Part shown: one piece after another, positions 1 through 8,188 of the stretch
Numbering within the stretch: the first letter of the stretch is position 1
Layout of the letters: each line of letters starts with the position of its first letter
Origin: an uncultured Neomegalonema sp.
GTDB taxonomy: Bacteria > Pseudomonadota > Alphaproteobacteria > Rhodobacterales > Rhodobacteraceae
NCBI GenBank assembly: GCA_937957975.1
Contig: CALFFK010000068.1
Coordinates: 1 to 45,329 of the forward strand
DNA: 45,329 nt
Reading direction: 5' to 3'
Notes under the pieces: generated by a model
Seen by the model: only the letters and a program-made list of their open reading frames with translations
Database searches by the model: none
What the model was told of the DNA's origin: nothing
Position numbers and translations under genes: made by a program

Positions 1-1196
1 CAGCCCACGGGCCAGCCTTGCATCGACACCGTTTCACCATTCTCGATGCGCGCGCGCAAATGGTCGCGCCAGTAGAATATGGCAAGCGCGCAAATCAGGT
101 TGAGTAACGAGAGCAGCCGCCATGGCTGTGTAATGAGTGCACCCCAATCGAGGGTAAGCGCCCAGGTGAGGAAGAAGGGGACACCTGCCTCTGATGCCTG
201 CGCCCACATCCCGAACAGGGCCGAAAATCCGGTCAGGGTCGCGAAGCTGACGCCAAGCAGGATAAGCGCCAGTATCCATTGATGCCGCTCCCACGCCGTC
301 ATGCGGCGGGACAGCCATTGCTGACGCCCTTCGGCCTTTGGATAAGCGATCAACAGCGCGGGGCCGTAAAGCCAGAAGGTCGATTTCAGGGCGAACCGCC
401 ATAGGATGGCCGGGGCAAACCAGATGATTATCAGGATGGTTTTGAATAAATAAAATGCGCCGTAAGCCAGCCCGGTTTCACCGTCAGTCATCTTCCAGAT
501 GCTACGGGGATTAAAGATTCCCATGGCGTCCTCGCTGACGCCGGGGAGAAGCTCTGGCGGATGCCACAGATCCTCATGCAGCATCACGCGCCGCCAGTTG
601 GCGGGCAAATCGATCAGGCCATCCCGCCATTCGCGCAGGATGCTGGCAATACGAATAAAAAGAGTGTGGATAAAAAGACCAAAAGCGAGTCCCGGCCCGA
701 TCAGAAGCACCGCTCCCGCTCCCGCTCCCGCTACCGCTACCGCTACCGCTCCCGCTAACGCTCCCGCTACCGCCATTGAAATATTGATGGCCAAAATTCC
801 AATCATAGCGGAACGCCAGAACAGACCCCATCCTGCGTGACCATCAAGCCAATGCGTGGCCGGCCACCATGAAACCGCGAAAGAGGCCATAAATCCAAGC
901 ACAACAATCAGAATCAGTTCGCTTCGCGGAATCTCATCCCGATCCCCTTTCCTATTATATTCCTCCCACATCGTCACCGCCCGCCCGACCGATGCCTCGG
1001 AGCGCAACAGGACGAGGGGCGCGGCGATGGCGCTGATGAGGATGGGAAACCACCAGCCAAAAACGCGCGCCGCCCCGAAATAAAGGGCCAGCGCAACCAC
1101 GATTTCAAAAATCGCGAGGATCGAGGGTTTACCGGCCCCGATGCTCTGAGGGGTTGAATGCCAGACCCAACCGCGTGATGAAGGTTCGGATGCCAT
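1..1196 (-). CDS. Polytopic membrane protein, function unknown (C-terminus beyond window)
   Basis: An uninterrupted minus-strand frame starts at ATG 1194-1196, preceded by a weak GGAAG, and runs off the left edge with no stop, giving about 398 residues. It reads as an integral membrane protein: roughly nine hydrophobic segments, with the first pair near residues 27-65, others near 95-115 and 130-190, and more in the C-terminal half. I recognise no family and see no catalytic motif. The helix near residues 142-163 is encoded by a hexanucleotide repeat and consists only of Ala, Val, Gly and one Leu. The gene is divergent from the hypothetical gene at 1408. The reading frame and membrane character are directly visible; the function is unknown. 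Confidence 0.8.
   Translation of the reverse strand, partial: MASEPSSRGWVWHSTPQSIGAGKPSILAIFEIVVALALYFGAARVFGWWFPILISAIAAPLVLLRSEASVGRAVTMWEEYNRKGDRDEIPRSELILIVVLGFMASFAVSWWPATHWLDGHAGWGLFWRSAMIGILAINISMAVAGALAGAVAVAVAGAGAGAVLLIGPGLAFGLFIHTLFIRIASILREWRDGLIDLPANWRRVMLHEDLWHPPELLPGVSEDAMGIFNPRSIWKMTDGETGLAYGAFYLFKTILIIIWFAPAILWRFALKSTFWLYGPALLIAYPKAEGRQQWLSRRMTAWERHQWILALILLGVSFATLTGFSALFGMWAQASEAGVPFFLTWALTLDWGALITQPWRLLSLLNLICALAIFYWRDHLRARIENGETVSMQGWPVG
709..774. repeat. Imperfect hexanucleotide tandem repeat inside the membrane-protein gene
   Basis: About ten consecutive copies of GCTCCC/GCTACC (one GCTAAC) lie in frame with the minus-strand gene. There they read as alternating GCG and GGA/GTA/TTA codons, so each unit adds Ala plus Gly, Val or Leu to a transmembrane segment. 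Because the unit is six bases, copy-number change would keep the frame but alter helix length. Confidence 0.85.
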
Positions 1197-1407
1197 ATCT
1201 TCCGGTTACGTCAGAACGACGTTTATCGCAACTCGTACGGGACAGGTGGCCCGCCCGTGTTCTTCCCTCGCCAGCATAAGACCCCGGTTGTTAAGAAGGG
1301 GGGGGGAATCGCAGCGCGCGGTGTTGACATCGGGGTAAAACTCCGCTCAATTGTTCATGTTATGTTCAATTGACGGAAACATTGTGCGGCACTGGAACTG
1401 GGACGGG

Positions 1408-2058
1408 ATGGTGGAGGCGAACCGGGGGCGGCTGATCAAGCTGCTCGCGGGGGTGTTTGCCATGCTCGGAACCGGAACGATGATGCCCCGTCATTTGAAG
1501 CGGGCCGTGCTGGCGCGGCTGGTCCCGATGGAATCGGCGCTGCGACGCCTGATCTTCACAGCGGCCCGTGATCTGCCAATCCCGGCATGGCGTGAGGGAG
1601 GTTGTCCGGCGGATATTCCGACCAATACGGGCAGCACGCGCAAGCCGGTTTTCCGCCTGACTGATCTACCCCGTAATCCCGATCCAGCACCCCGGACAGC
1701 GGGGGCGCGCGGGCCGCGCATTTCGTCTTTAGATGACTGGACCCCGCGCCCCGGCACTCCCGCCCCCGGCGACAATGACCCGATGAATACCGCGACGCTG
1801 CGGCGACGGCTGGAGGCGATGCAGGCGGCGCTGACCGATCTGCCCGGACAGGCCAGACGGCTGACCCGCTGGTATGCGCGGCGGGACCGGATGAAAGCGA
1901 AAGGGGCGTTCTCGCGGCTTTATCCCATTCGCTCAGGCCGTGCGCCCGGAAACCGGGATAAGGGCAAGCGGGATGTGGACGCCCTGCTCACCGATTGCCA
2001 CGATCTCGCCTTGCGCGCCCGCGCGATGGTCGAAGCGGAAAGGGCCATTGCACAGTAG
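1408..2058 (+). CDS. Conserved hypothetical protein of alphaproteobacterial type
   Basis: This is a 216-residue soluble, Arg/Pro-rich protein. The segment around residues 37-53 (MESALRRLIFTAARDL) recalls a hypothetical family I know from several alphaproteobacteria, where the same stretch usually reads close to ESALRRLIVIAARGL. The C-terminal half is charged and predicted helical. I chose ATG 1408, which follows a GGGACGGG stretch; an in-frame TTG at 1351 and ATG at 1357 lie upstream and would add 17-19 residues. No enzyme motif is visible. The gene is followed after 62 bp by the GFA-family gene. Function unknown. Confidence 0.6.
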   Translation: MVEANRGRLIKLLAGVFAMLGTGTMMPRHLKRAVLARLVPMESALRRLIFTAARDLPIPAWREGGCPADIPTNTGSTRKPVFRLTDLPRNPDPAPRTAGARGPRISSLDDWTPRPGTPAPGDNDPMNTATLRRRLEAMQAALTDLPGQARRLTRWYARRDRMKAKGAFSRLYPIRSGRAPGNRDKGKRDVDALLTDCHDLALRARAMVEAERAIAQ

Positions 2059-2120
2059 GGCCGGATTGCGGGTATATTATCCGTATGCTGAATAAATGGG
2101 ATCACATCAGGAGAGACGCG

Positions 2121-2492
2121 ATGAAAAAACGCGCGACATGCCATTGCGGGGCGGTGGAACTGGCCCTCGATATGCCGGACGGGATCGTTGATCCGCGCCG
2201 TTGTGATTGCTCGATGTGCCGTCGCCGGGGGACGGTAGTGGCCTCGGTTCCGCTGGCCGCCTTGCGGGTGGTGCGGGGGGAGGAAGCGTTGCGGCTCTAT
2301 CGCTTTGGAACAGGGGTGGCGGAGCATTGGTTTTGCAGCATATGCGGCAACAATACCCACCATCGACGGCGCTCAAACCCTCAGGAATACGGGGTCAATC
2401 TTGGCTGTATCGAAAGCGTGGATATTCGGGATTACCAAATAGTTCCACTTAAAAATGGAATCGATCACCCTTCAGACGCACAAAATACTTAA
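2121..2492 (+). CDS. GFA-family (CENP-V/GFA) zinc-binding protein
   Basis: The 123-residue protein has the cysteine pattern of the GFA/CENP-V fold: C7-x-C9, C28-x-C30-x-x-C33 and C72-x-x-C75, which should hold two zinc ions. Family members are often annotated as glutathione-dependent formaldehyde-activating enzymes, but most have no shown activity, so the substrate is unknown. The start is ATG 2121 behind GGAGAG; a longer frame upstream lacks a ribosome site. The length is normal for a single-domain member. It ends just before an AT-rich gap, with the stop inside a TTAACATGTTAA palindrome. Confidence 0.85.
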   Translation: MKKRATCHCGAVELALDMPDGIVDPRRCDCSMCRRRGTVVASVPLAALRVVRGEEALRLYRFGTGVAEHWFCSICGNNTHHRRRSNPQEYGVNLGCIESVDIRDYQIVPLKNGIDHPSDAQNT

Positions 2493-2677
2493 CATGTTAA
2501 TGTTATTTATTTATTCAACTTGATCAACACGACAATTTGTATACTGATTAAATAACACTCAATGTATTTTTTGGGAGTGCAGGCTCCAATTTCCCCCAAT
2601 AATTGCAAAATTCAATTTAAAAATGTAAAACTGATTCGAACAGTAATAATGCCATACATTTTGGAAGGTATTCTGTC
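2493..2677. other. AT-rich intergenic gap upstream of the SGNH/papain cassette
   Basis: This 185-bp gap is markedly richer in A and T than anything else nearby. It opens with a perfect 12-bp palindrome TTAACATGTTAA (2489-2500, overlapping the preceding stop). A TATACT at 2540-2545 could be a -10 element, but the best upstream hexamer, TTGATC at 2520-2525, is only 14 bp away, so the promoter call is weak. GGAAGG just before 2678 is the ribosome site of the next gene. The composition suggests a junction of acquired DNA; that is inference. Confidence 0.5.
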
Positions 2678-3700
2678 ATGGCTAATAAAATTTCATACAA
2701 AGAGCTTCAACAAAAACTCGCCGACCCTGAAGTCAACGAAAAAGAACTCGAACAATATCTGATCGCGACCAAGGATGGGCGGGGTGGCGGTATGGCCCCT
2801 GTCCTTCAGCCGAATCCCGATACCGTCGCAGATGTCGCGCAGAACGACGAGTTGACACGAGGCGATCTGGGGCTCGGGTTTCTCAACAGCATCTTCCGTT
2901 CGCGGCGGGAGAAGGCGTTCTTCAAGAGTATCCGGAAAACACGCGCCGATGGATCGCGCCGTCCCATCCTGCTTGCCGAGGGAGATAGCTGGTTCGAATA
3001 TCCGGTCTGGCTGAACGACACGATCGATTACCTGAGCGACGAAAAGCTGACCGATGCGCCGTATTCCATCCTCTGTCTCAGTGCAGCAGGCGACGAATTG
3101 CGCGGTATGGTCGAGGAACGTGAGTTTGAGGATCGACTGTTTGAATTGAAGGATGAGCACGATATTAAGGTTGATGGCGTGCTGTTATCCGCCGGAGGCA
3201 ATGATCTGGTGGGTGAGACATTCTATGATTATCTCGTCGATTTCACCGATGGATCTGATGCTCAGGCCCATATCGATATGGGCAAGTTCGAGACCCTGAT
3301 GAAGGAAATCCGCACCAATTACGTCGATATTATCACGTCAATCAACGACAGTAATCCCGGCATCAAAATCTTCATCCACGGGTACGACCATGCCAATCCG
3401 CTCGAAGACCAAGGCATGAAGATGCCACCAAGGGACGGCTGGCTCGGCGACTGGCTGCGAAAGCGCAGGATCACCTCACCGGACTTCCAGAGGCAGATCG
3501 TGCGCATCATGATCGACCGCTTCTATGCCGAATTGCAGGCAATGATCGATTCTGGAGCGGTGAAAGACACGGTCCTTGTCGATAACCGTGGCCTCGTCGG
3601 TGAGGATTGGTACGACGAATTGCACCCAAAAGATAACGGGTTCAAGCGCGTAGCCGATAAGTTTCGGAAAGAACTGGAGAAAGCAGGAATCCGCGCTTGA
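2678..3700 (+). CDS. Cytoplasmic SGNH/GDSL-type hydrolase
   Basis: The 340-residue protein has the SGNH hydrolase blocks: G102-D103-S104-W105 (block I, nucleophile Ser104), G173-G174-N175-D176 (block III) and D313-x-x-H316 in DELHP (block V). A serine esterase or acyl-hydrolase activity is therefore likely; the substrate is unknown. There is no signal peptide or membrane segment, so it should act in the cytoplasm. About 50 N-terminal residues before the hydrolase form a short helical stretch (SYKELQQKLADPEV) followed by a Pro/Asn-rich linker and look like a separate module. The start ATG has GGAAGG upstream. The gene abuts the papain-fusion gene at 3727, and GC appears lower than in the flanking genes. 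Family assignment is firm; the role is open. Confidence 0.85.
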   Translation: MANKISYKELQQKLADPEVNEKELEQYLIATKDGRGGGMAPVLQPNPDTVADVAQNDELTRGDLGLGFLNSIFRSRREKAFFKSIRKTRADGSRRPILLAEGDSWFEYPVWLNDTIDYLSDEKLTDAPYSILCLSAAGDELRGMVEEREFEDRLFELKDEHDIKVDGVLLSAGGNDLVGETFYDYLVDFTDGSDAQAHIDMGKFETLMKEIRTNYVDIITSINDSNPGIKIFIHGYDHANPLEDQGMKMPPRDGWLGDWLRKRRITSPDFQRQIVRIMIDRFYAELQAMIDSGAVKDTVLVDNRGLVGEDWYDELHPKDNGFKRVADKFRKELEKAGIRA

Positions 3701-3712
3701 GCAGCAATAACT

Positions 3713-3720
3713 GGGGGAAG
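3713..3720 (+). promoter_or_regulatory. Ribosome binding site deciding the start at 3727
   Basis: GGGGGAAG lies 6 nt before ATG 3727. The alternative TTG at 3697, which would overlap the previous stop as TTGA, has no comparable site, so the ATG is preferred. Confidence 0.65.
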
Positions 3721-3726
3721 CGCGCT

Positions 3727-5997
3727 ATGTCACAGAGCCTAACAGAACCGCCGACCATCAAGTGGAGCGATCTGGCGGGTGAGGAATGCTACTCCAGCGA
3801 ACAGCGTGCTGCGATGCAGCGGCAATTTGAAAGCGCGGATGGCGGCACCTTCGACAGGATGCGCCTGAACGTACGGCCAGATCCGGTCGATTATCGCGAT
3901 ATCTATTATCAGCCAACCCTCATCGAAGTCCCGCCCCATAACCACGCCCAGAACATACTGCATCCCCATTTCCGCGTTCGTAGGCAGGGAAGCGAGGGCA
4001 GTTGTACGGGTCAGGCTCTGGCCGCCGTGCTCGACCTGCAAAACATCAAACGATACATGCAAGGAGCCGATGTTCCACTGAAATTGAGCGCCCGCATGGC
4101 ATATGAGAGCGCGAAGATCTACGATGATCATCCCGACGACGGGCTGCCCGGATCGTCGCTGCGCGGGGCCGTGAAGGGGTTCTACCATTGCGGCCTCTGT
4201 GATGACCGCAAAGCTCCTTACATCGTGGGGGACGTGATGTGGGAGCTGGACAAGGATGTCGCCAAGGACGCGCGGGCGGTGATCCTGGGCGCGTATTTCC
4301 GTCTGCGGCATGTGCTGAACCACTATCATACCGCCATTGCCGAGGTCGGCGCGATCCTTTGTTCAGCGATGATCCATGAAGGTTGGTCGCGCAGGAATGT
4401 GCGCGAAAATGACGGTAAAATCATCTTGCCACAATCGGATAACGGGGCCGTTCGCAACGTCGATCTCATCGGCGGTCATGCATTTGCAATCGTCGGGTAC
4501 GATCAGGAGGGCTTCCTCGTCCTGAATTCCAGAAGCCGGAGTTGGGGCAAATTCAATCCGGTCGCCAAGCACAAGAAGACGCTTACGGACATGAAGCGCC
4601 ACTTTGTGATGGGCAACGATTACAACGTCCGCTCCAATCTACCGAAGGGAGCCGCCATCATCGATGGGGAAGACACGCCTTTACCAGGCGTTGCGCATTG
4701 GTCCTACGATGACTGGGCGCGCAATGTCCTCGATGCATGGGTTTTGCGTCTGACCGCTCCAACGCGTAAAAACGCGGCCTATGGTGGCGGCTATCACGTT
4801 CAGCGCCCTGGCGAGCAAAGCGTTAGCAAGCGCGGTAGCCACACCCCGCGCAGTCGGGATGCCTTTGGACATTTCATCCATATGCGCGGCGGCGTCCTCG
4901 TGAACGAACCTCCCTATGACAACACGCTCACAACCTTTCGCGAGACAGCGAGGATTCTTCGTGCAAAGCGAGACAAGTACAAGCACCTACTGTTCTACGC
5001 CCATGGCGGGCTGGACACGATAGAAGCGGCCTCCGAACGATGCGCAACGCTGGCCAAAACCTTCAAGGCGAATGATGTCTATCCGATCTTCTTCTTCTGG
5101 CGCACGGGTTTTGCCGAGATGGTACAGGAAGTGCTGCGCGGACTGGCACCACGTATCGCCGCCCAGACCAATGGCAATGCGCGCGTATCGGATCATCTGC
5201 TGGAACGGTTAATGAACCCAATTGGGTCGGCAATCTGGCGAGATATTCGAGAGAATGCCTATGACTGCTTCGCCATACCCTCACCCGGAGTCCTACACGA
5301 ACAGGAGAGCAGAGCAGGGGCGTGGAAAGCTGTTAAGATGCTGCTCGATGCCGTGCGTTGCGAGCAATGCGGTCATGAGCCGATGAAGGTGCATTATGCC
5401 GGACACGGTAGTGGAATCTTCCTGTTGCAAGGCCTAGCTGCGCGAATTGGGGCCGAAAAGAACCTGTTGATCCGGGATGTTGTCGATTCCATTTCGCTGT
5501 TCGCCCCCGCCTGTACCATTGATGAACTCGCCCGGTTCCAGAAACCGATCACATCGCGCAATATCGACGTGACGCTATACACACTGCCCGAAGGGGCCGA
5601 CGCCGCCGCCGACATATCGATGGAGCCGTATCGCAAGTCATTGCTACATCTTGTCTCAAACAGTTTTCATGACACCCGCAACACGCGGATCGCAGGTTTG
5701 CGCCGTCATTGGGAAGAAGCCGCACAATCGAAATCGTGGATGGCGAAGATCAATCATGTCCATATCGAAAAATTGCCAGCCGCCGATGCGATCCTGAGCG
5801 ACGCTCAGAAGACACTTGCGCTGGACGATCTGCCTTCTGATGTAAAGCGCCTTGCATCTGAGAAGCTTCGTCATGCGGCCTTCGATAATATAGCCGAAGT
5901 AATGAATCACATGCTTGCCAACATGATTGGTATTCCTTCCATCGACGCGAAGGGTGGCGGATTCCGGAACGAAGACTTACAAACCAATATGTTCTGA
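3727..5997 (+). CDS. Papain-like (C1) cysteine peptidase fused to an alpha/beta-hydrolase-like domain
   Basis: This is a 756-residue two-domain protein. Residues about 60-290 carry the papain signature: Q87-x5-C93 in RRQGSEGSCTGQA (the same six-residue spacing as papain Gln19/Cys25), H251 in GGHAFAIVGYD and N267 in LNSRSRSWG. Residues about 420-640 resemble an alpha/beta hydrolase: a strand ending in H426-G427-G428, then the putative nucleophile elbow G559-H-G-S-G563, then a strand with LFAPACT. The elbow is odd, because the usual GxSxG serine position (561) is Gly and a Ser sits at 562. No signal peptide or membrane helix is present. The last 100 residues are helical and unassigned. It follows the SGNH gene by 26 bp and is convergent with phoB with only 5 bp between them. 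Fold calls are good; the biological role is unknown. Confidence 0.8.
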   Translation: MSQSLTEPPTIKWSDLAGEECYSSEQRAAMQRQFESADGGTFDRMRLNVRPDPVDYRDIYYQPTLIEVPPHNHAQNILHPHFRVRRQGSEGSCTGQALAAVLDLQNIKRYMQGADVPLKLSARMAYESAKIYDDHPDDGLPGSSLRGAVKGFYHCGLCDDRKAPYIVGDVMWELDKDVAKDARAVILGAYFRLRHVLNHYHTAIAEVGAILCSAMIHEGWSRRNVRENDGKIILPQSDNGAVRNVDLIGGHAFAIVGYDQEGFLVLNSRSRSWGKFNPVAKHKKTLTDMKRHFVMGNDYNVRSNLPKGAAIIDGEDTPLPGVAHWSYDDWARNVLDAWVLRLTAPTRKNAAYGGGYHVQRPGEQSVSKRGSHTPRSRDAFGHFIHMRGGVLVNEPPYDNTLTTFRETARILRAKRDKYKHLLFYAHGGLDTIEAASERCATLAKTFKANDVYPIFFFWRTGFAEMVQEVLRGLAPRIAAQTNGNARVSDHLLERLMNPIGSAIWRDIRENAYDCFAIPSPGVLHEQESRAGAWKAVKMLLDAVRCEQCGHEPMKVHYAGHGSGIFLLQGLAARIGAEKNLLIRDVVDSISLFAPACTIDELARFQKPITSRNIDVTLYTLPEGADAAADISMEPYRKSLLHLVSNSFHDTRNTRIAGLRRHWEEAAQSKSWMAKINHVHIEKLPAADAILSDAQKTLALDDLPSDVKRLASEKLRHAAFDNIAEVMNHMLANMIGIPSIDAKGGGFRNEDLQTNMF

Positions 5998-6002
5998 AGT
6001 GC

Positions 6003-6689
6003 CTACCCATAGGTTTCATCAAAGGCATAGCCCGCCGCGCGGACAGTGCGAAGGGGGTCGGTTTCGCCGGGGCGGTTGAGAGCCTTGCGCAAGCGACCAA
6101 CATGGACATCGACAGTGCGGGCCTCGACATAGATATCGCGCCCCCAGACCAGATCGAGCAATTGCTCGCGGCTGTAGACCCGGCCCGGACGCTTCATCAG
6201 GGTTTCGAGCAAGCGAAATTCAGTGGGGCCAAGCCGTATCTCACGATCACCCCGGTGAACGCGCCGCGTTTCGGCATCCAGCGAAATATCGCCAGCGCGC
6301 AAGGCATCATCCCCGTCACCACTCCGGCGCAGGATTGCGCGGATACGGGCCAGTAACTCACTGACAGAAAAGGGCTTTGTGACGTAATCATCCGCGCCGG
6401 TATCAAGGCCGCGCACCCGGTCATCCTCCTCACCCCGCGCGGTGAGCAAGATAACCGGCAGGGTGCGGGTTTCAGGCTTTGCCCGAATCCGGCGACAGAT
6501 TTCGATGCCGGACGTGCCGGGAAGCATCCAGTCGAGAAGCGCGAGATCGAATTCCTCCTCGGCCAATCGCAAAAGTGCCTCATCACCGTCGCGCACAATG
6601 ACGGGCGTAAAGCCCCCCGCCTCCAGATTATATTCAAGCAGCGTGCAAAGGGCGTCTTCATCCTCCACCACAAGAATGCGCTGGCTCAT
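6003..6689 (-). CDS. phoB: PhoB, phosphate-regulon response regulator
   Basis: This 228-residue OmpR/PhoB-type response regulator controls phosphate-starvation genes. The receiver domain (1-120) has acidic residues E9/D10, phospho-acceptor D53 in LLDWMLP, T83 and K105. The C-terminal winged helix (about 130-225) includes the RTVDVHVGRLRKAL recognition region. It is the last gene of the pst operon, 5 bp after phoU. No phoR is present anywhere in the window, so the cognate kinase is encoded elsewhere. The start ATG is 6687-6689. The identification rests on sequence and operon position. Confidence 0.95.
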   Translation of the reverse strand: MSQRILVVEDEDALCTLLEYNLEAGGFTPVIVRDGDEALLRLAEEEFDLALLDWMLPGTSGIEICRRIRAKPETRTLPVILLTARGEEDDRVRGLDTGADDYVTKPFSVSELLARIRAILRRSGDGDDALRAGDISLDAETRRVHRGDREIRLGPTEFRLLETLMKRPGRVYSREQLLDLVWGRDIYVEARTVDVHVGRLRKALNRPGETDPLRTVRAAGYAFDETYG

Positions 6690-6694
6690 CGGAT

Positions 6695-7384
6695 TTACCC
6701 GAAGACCGCCTCTGGCGAGCCATCCGGCACACCCTTGGGGCGTTTCTCATCCATGGGCTGTCCGGTCACGATGTAATGGGCCATCTCGGCCACAAAGGTC
6801 GCGTGGTCGCCGATCCGCTCCATATTCTTGGCGATAAAGAGCAATTGCGTGTTTTCCGCCACGTCTTCGGGAGTGGCCGCCATCTCCTGCACGATCTCTC
6901 GTTGCAAGCCATTGTAAAGATTGTCGAGTTCCTCATCCTTGCGCCAGACCGTCATGGCCATGTCATCGTCGCGCTGGGCAAAGGCATCAAGGGATTCGGA
7001 GAATTGCATCATCGTTGACCGGCCCAGCCGCGCGACGGCAGAAACCGTCTTGAGGGGCGCATGGTCGCTGAGGACAATCGAGCGACGGGCTGTGTTCTTC
7101 GCGAGATCACCGATCCGCTCGATGGTTGAAGCGATCTTGATGATGGCCAGCACAGTGCGCAAATCACCGGCCATGAGTTGCCGCCGGGTGAACATCGCCG
7201 CCGTATCGCGCCCGATCTGCATTTCCATGACGTCGAGCGCCTTGTCGCCCGCAATCACCCGGTTCGCCAGCGCCGTGTCACGCTGAACCAGGGCATCGAG
7301 CGCGCGGGAAAGCTGTTCTTCCGCTGCGCCGCCAAATTGCGAAATCGCCGCATCAAGCGCGTTCATCTCTGCCTGAAAAGTCAT
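6695..7384 (-). CDS. phoU: PhoU, phosphate signalling/transport modulator
   Basis: This 229-residue all-helical protein has the tandem three-helix PhoU repeats, with the metal-binding-type E/D-rich motifs around KIASTIERIGDLAKN and IAKNMERIGDHATFVAE, one per repeat. PhoU links the PstSCAB transporter to the PhoR/PhoB pathway and represses it when phosphate is plentiful. The length is typical. The gene sits 24 bp after pstB and 5 bp before phoB, so it is in the same transcript. Confidence 0.95.
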   Translation of the reverse strand: MTFQAEMNALDAAISQFGGAAEEQLSRALDALVQRDTALANRVIAGDKALDVMEMQIGRDTAAMFTRRQLMAGDLRTVLAIIKIASTIERIGDLAKNTARRSIVLSDHAPLKTVSAVARLGRSTMMQFSESLDAFAQRDDDMAMTVWRKDEELDNLYNGLQREIVQEMAATPEDVAENTQLLFIAKNMERIGDHATFVAEMAHYIVTGQPMDEKRPKGVPDGSPEAVFG

Positions 7385-7408
7385 GTCATTCGCCCCTCGA
7401 TCCTGGTG

Positions 7409-8185
7409 TCATCCGAACCGCCCGCTGACATAGCCTATCGTGCGCTCGTCCTGCGGGGTCGAAAAGATTGCGTCCGTCGTATCGTACTCGACCAGATTGC
7501 CGAGATGAAAGAAAGCCGTGCGCCGGGAAATGCGGTTGGCTTGCTGCATCGAATGGGTGACGATCACCACGCAATATCGCTCGCCAAGGCCGGAGATAAG
7601 TTCCTCAACCGTCTCGGTCGCGATGGGATCAAGGGCCGAGCATGGCTCGTCCATAAGAAGGACTTCGGGCTTGGTCGCGATGGCGCGGGCGATGCACAGG
7701 CGCTGTTGCTGACCACCGGACAAGCCCGTGCCGGGGGCCGCGAGGCGGTCTTTCACCTCGTCCCACAGGCCCGCTGCACCAAGGCTTTCCCCGACGATGA
7801 CATCAAGATCGGCCTTGTTGCGCGCGAGGCCGTGGATGCGGGGACCATAGGCCACATTGTCATAGATGGATTTGGGGAAGGGGTTTGGCTTTTGAAAAAC
7901 CATTCCAACCCGCGCCCGCAATTGCACGGGGTCTATCTCACGCGAATATATATCCTCGCCATCCAGCAGCAGCGAGCCGGAAACGCGGCAAATATCGATG
8001 GTGTCATTCATCCGGTTGAGACAGCGCAGAAAGGTCGATTTTCCACAGCCGGACGGGCCGATGAAGGCAGTTACCGCCTTATCATGGATGTCGATGTCAT
8101 TGTCCTTGATGGCATGGGTTTGCCCATACCAGACATTGACGCCCTGACAGCGGAACTTGATCGGATCGGTTTCGGTCATCGTCAT
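7409..8185 (-). CDS. pstB: PstB, phosphate ABC transporter ATPase
   Basis: The 258-residue ATPase energises phosphate uptake. Walker A is GPSGCGKST at residues 43-51; the PstB-typical Q-loop [18 protein letters not shown], the signature LSGGQQQR and Walker [14 protein letters not shown] all follow in order. The length matches E. coli PstB. The gene starts 3 bp after pstA stops, as expected for translational coupling. Confidence 0.97.
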   Translation of the reverse strand: MTMTETDPIKFRCQGVNVWYGQTHAIKDNDIDIHDKAVTAFIGPSGCGKSTFLRCLNRMNDTIDICRVSGSLLLDGEDIYSREIDPVQLRARVGMVFQKPNPFPKSIYDNVAYGPRIHGLARNKADLDVIVGESLGAAGLWDEVKDRLAAPGTGLSGGQQQRLCIARAIATKPEVLLMDEPCSALDPIATETVEELISGLGERYCVVIVTHSMQQANRISRRTAFFHLGNLVEYDTTDAIFSTPQDERTIGYVSGRFG

Positions 8186-8188
8186 TTC

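Noticed and set aside
561-758. A plus-strand frame ending in an Arg-Ser/Arg-Tyr run
   Set aside because: Produced by the hexanucleotide repeat read on the wrong strand; the minus-strand membrane-protein frame is continuous through it.
3697-3726. A TTG start overlapping the SGNH stop as TTGA for the papain-fusion gene
   Set aside because: No ribosome site before it, while GGGGGAAG lies 6 nt before ATG 3727.
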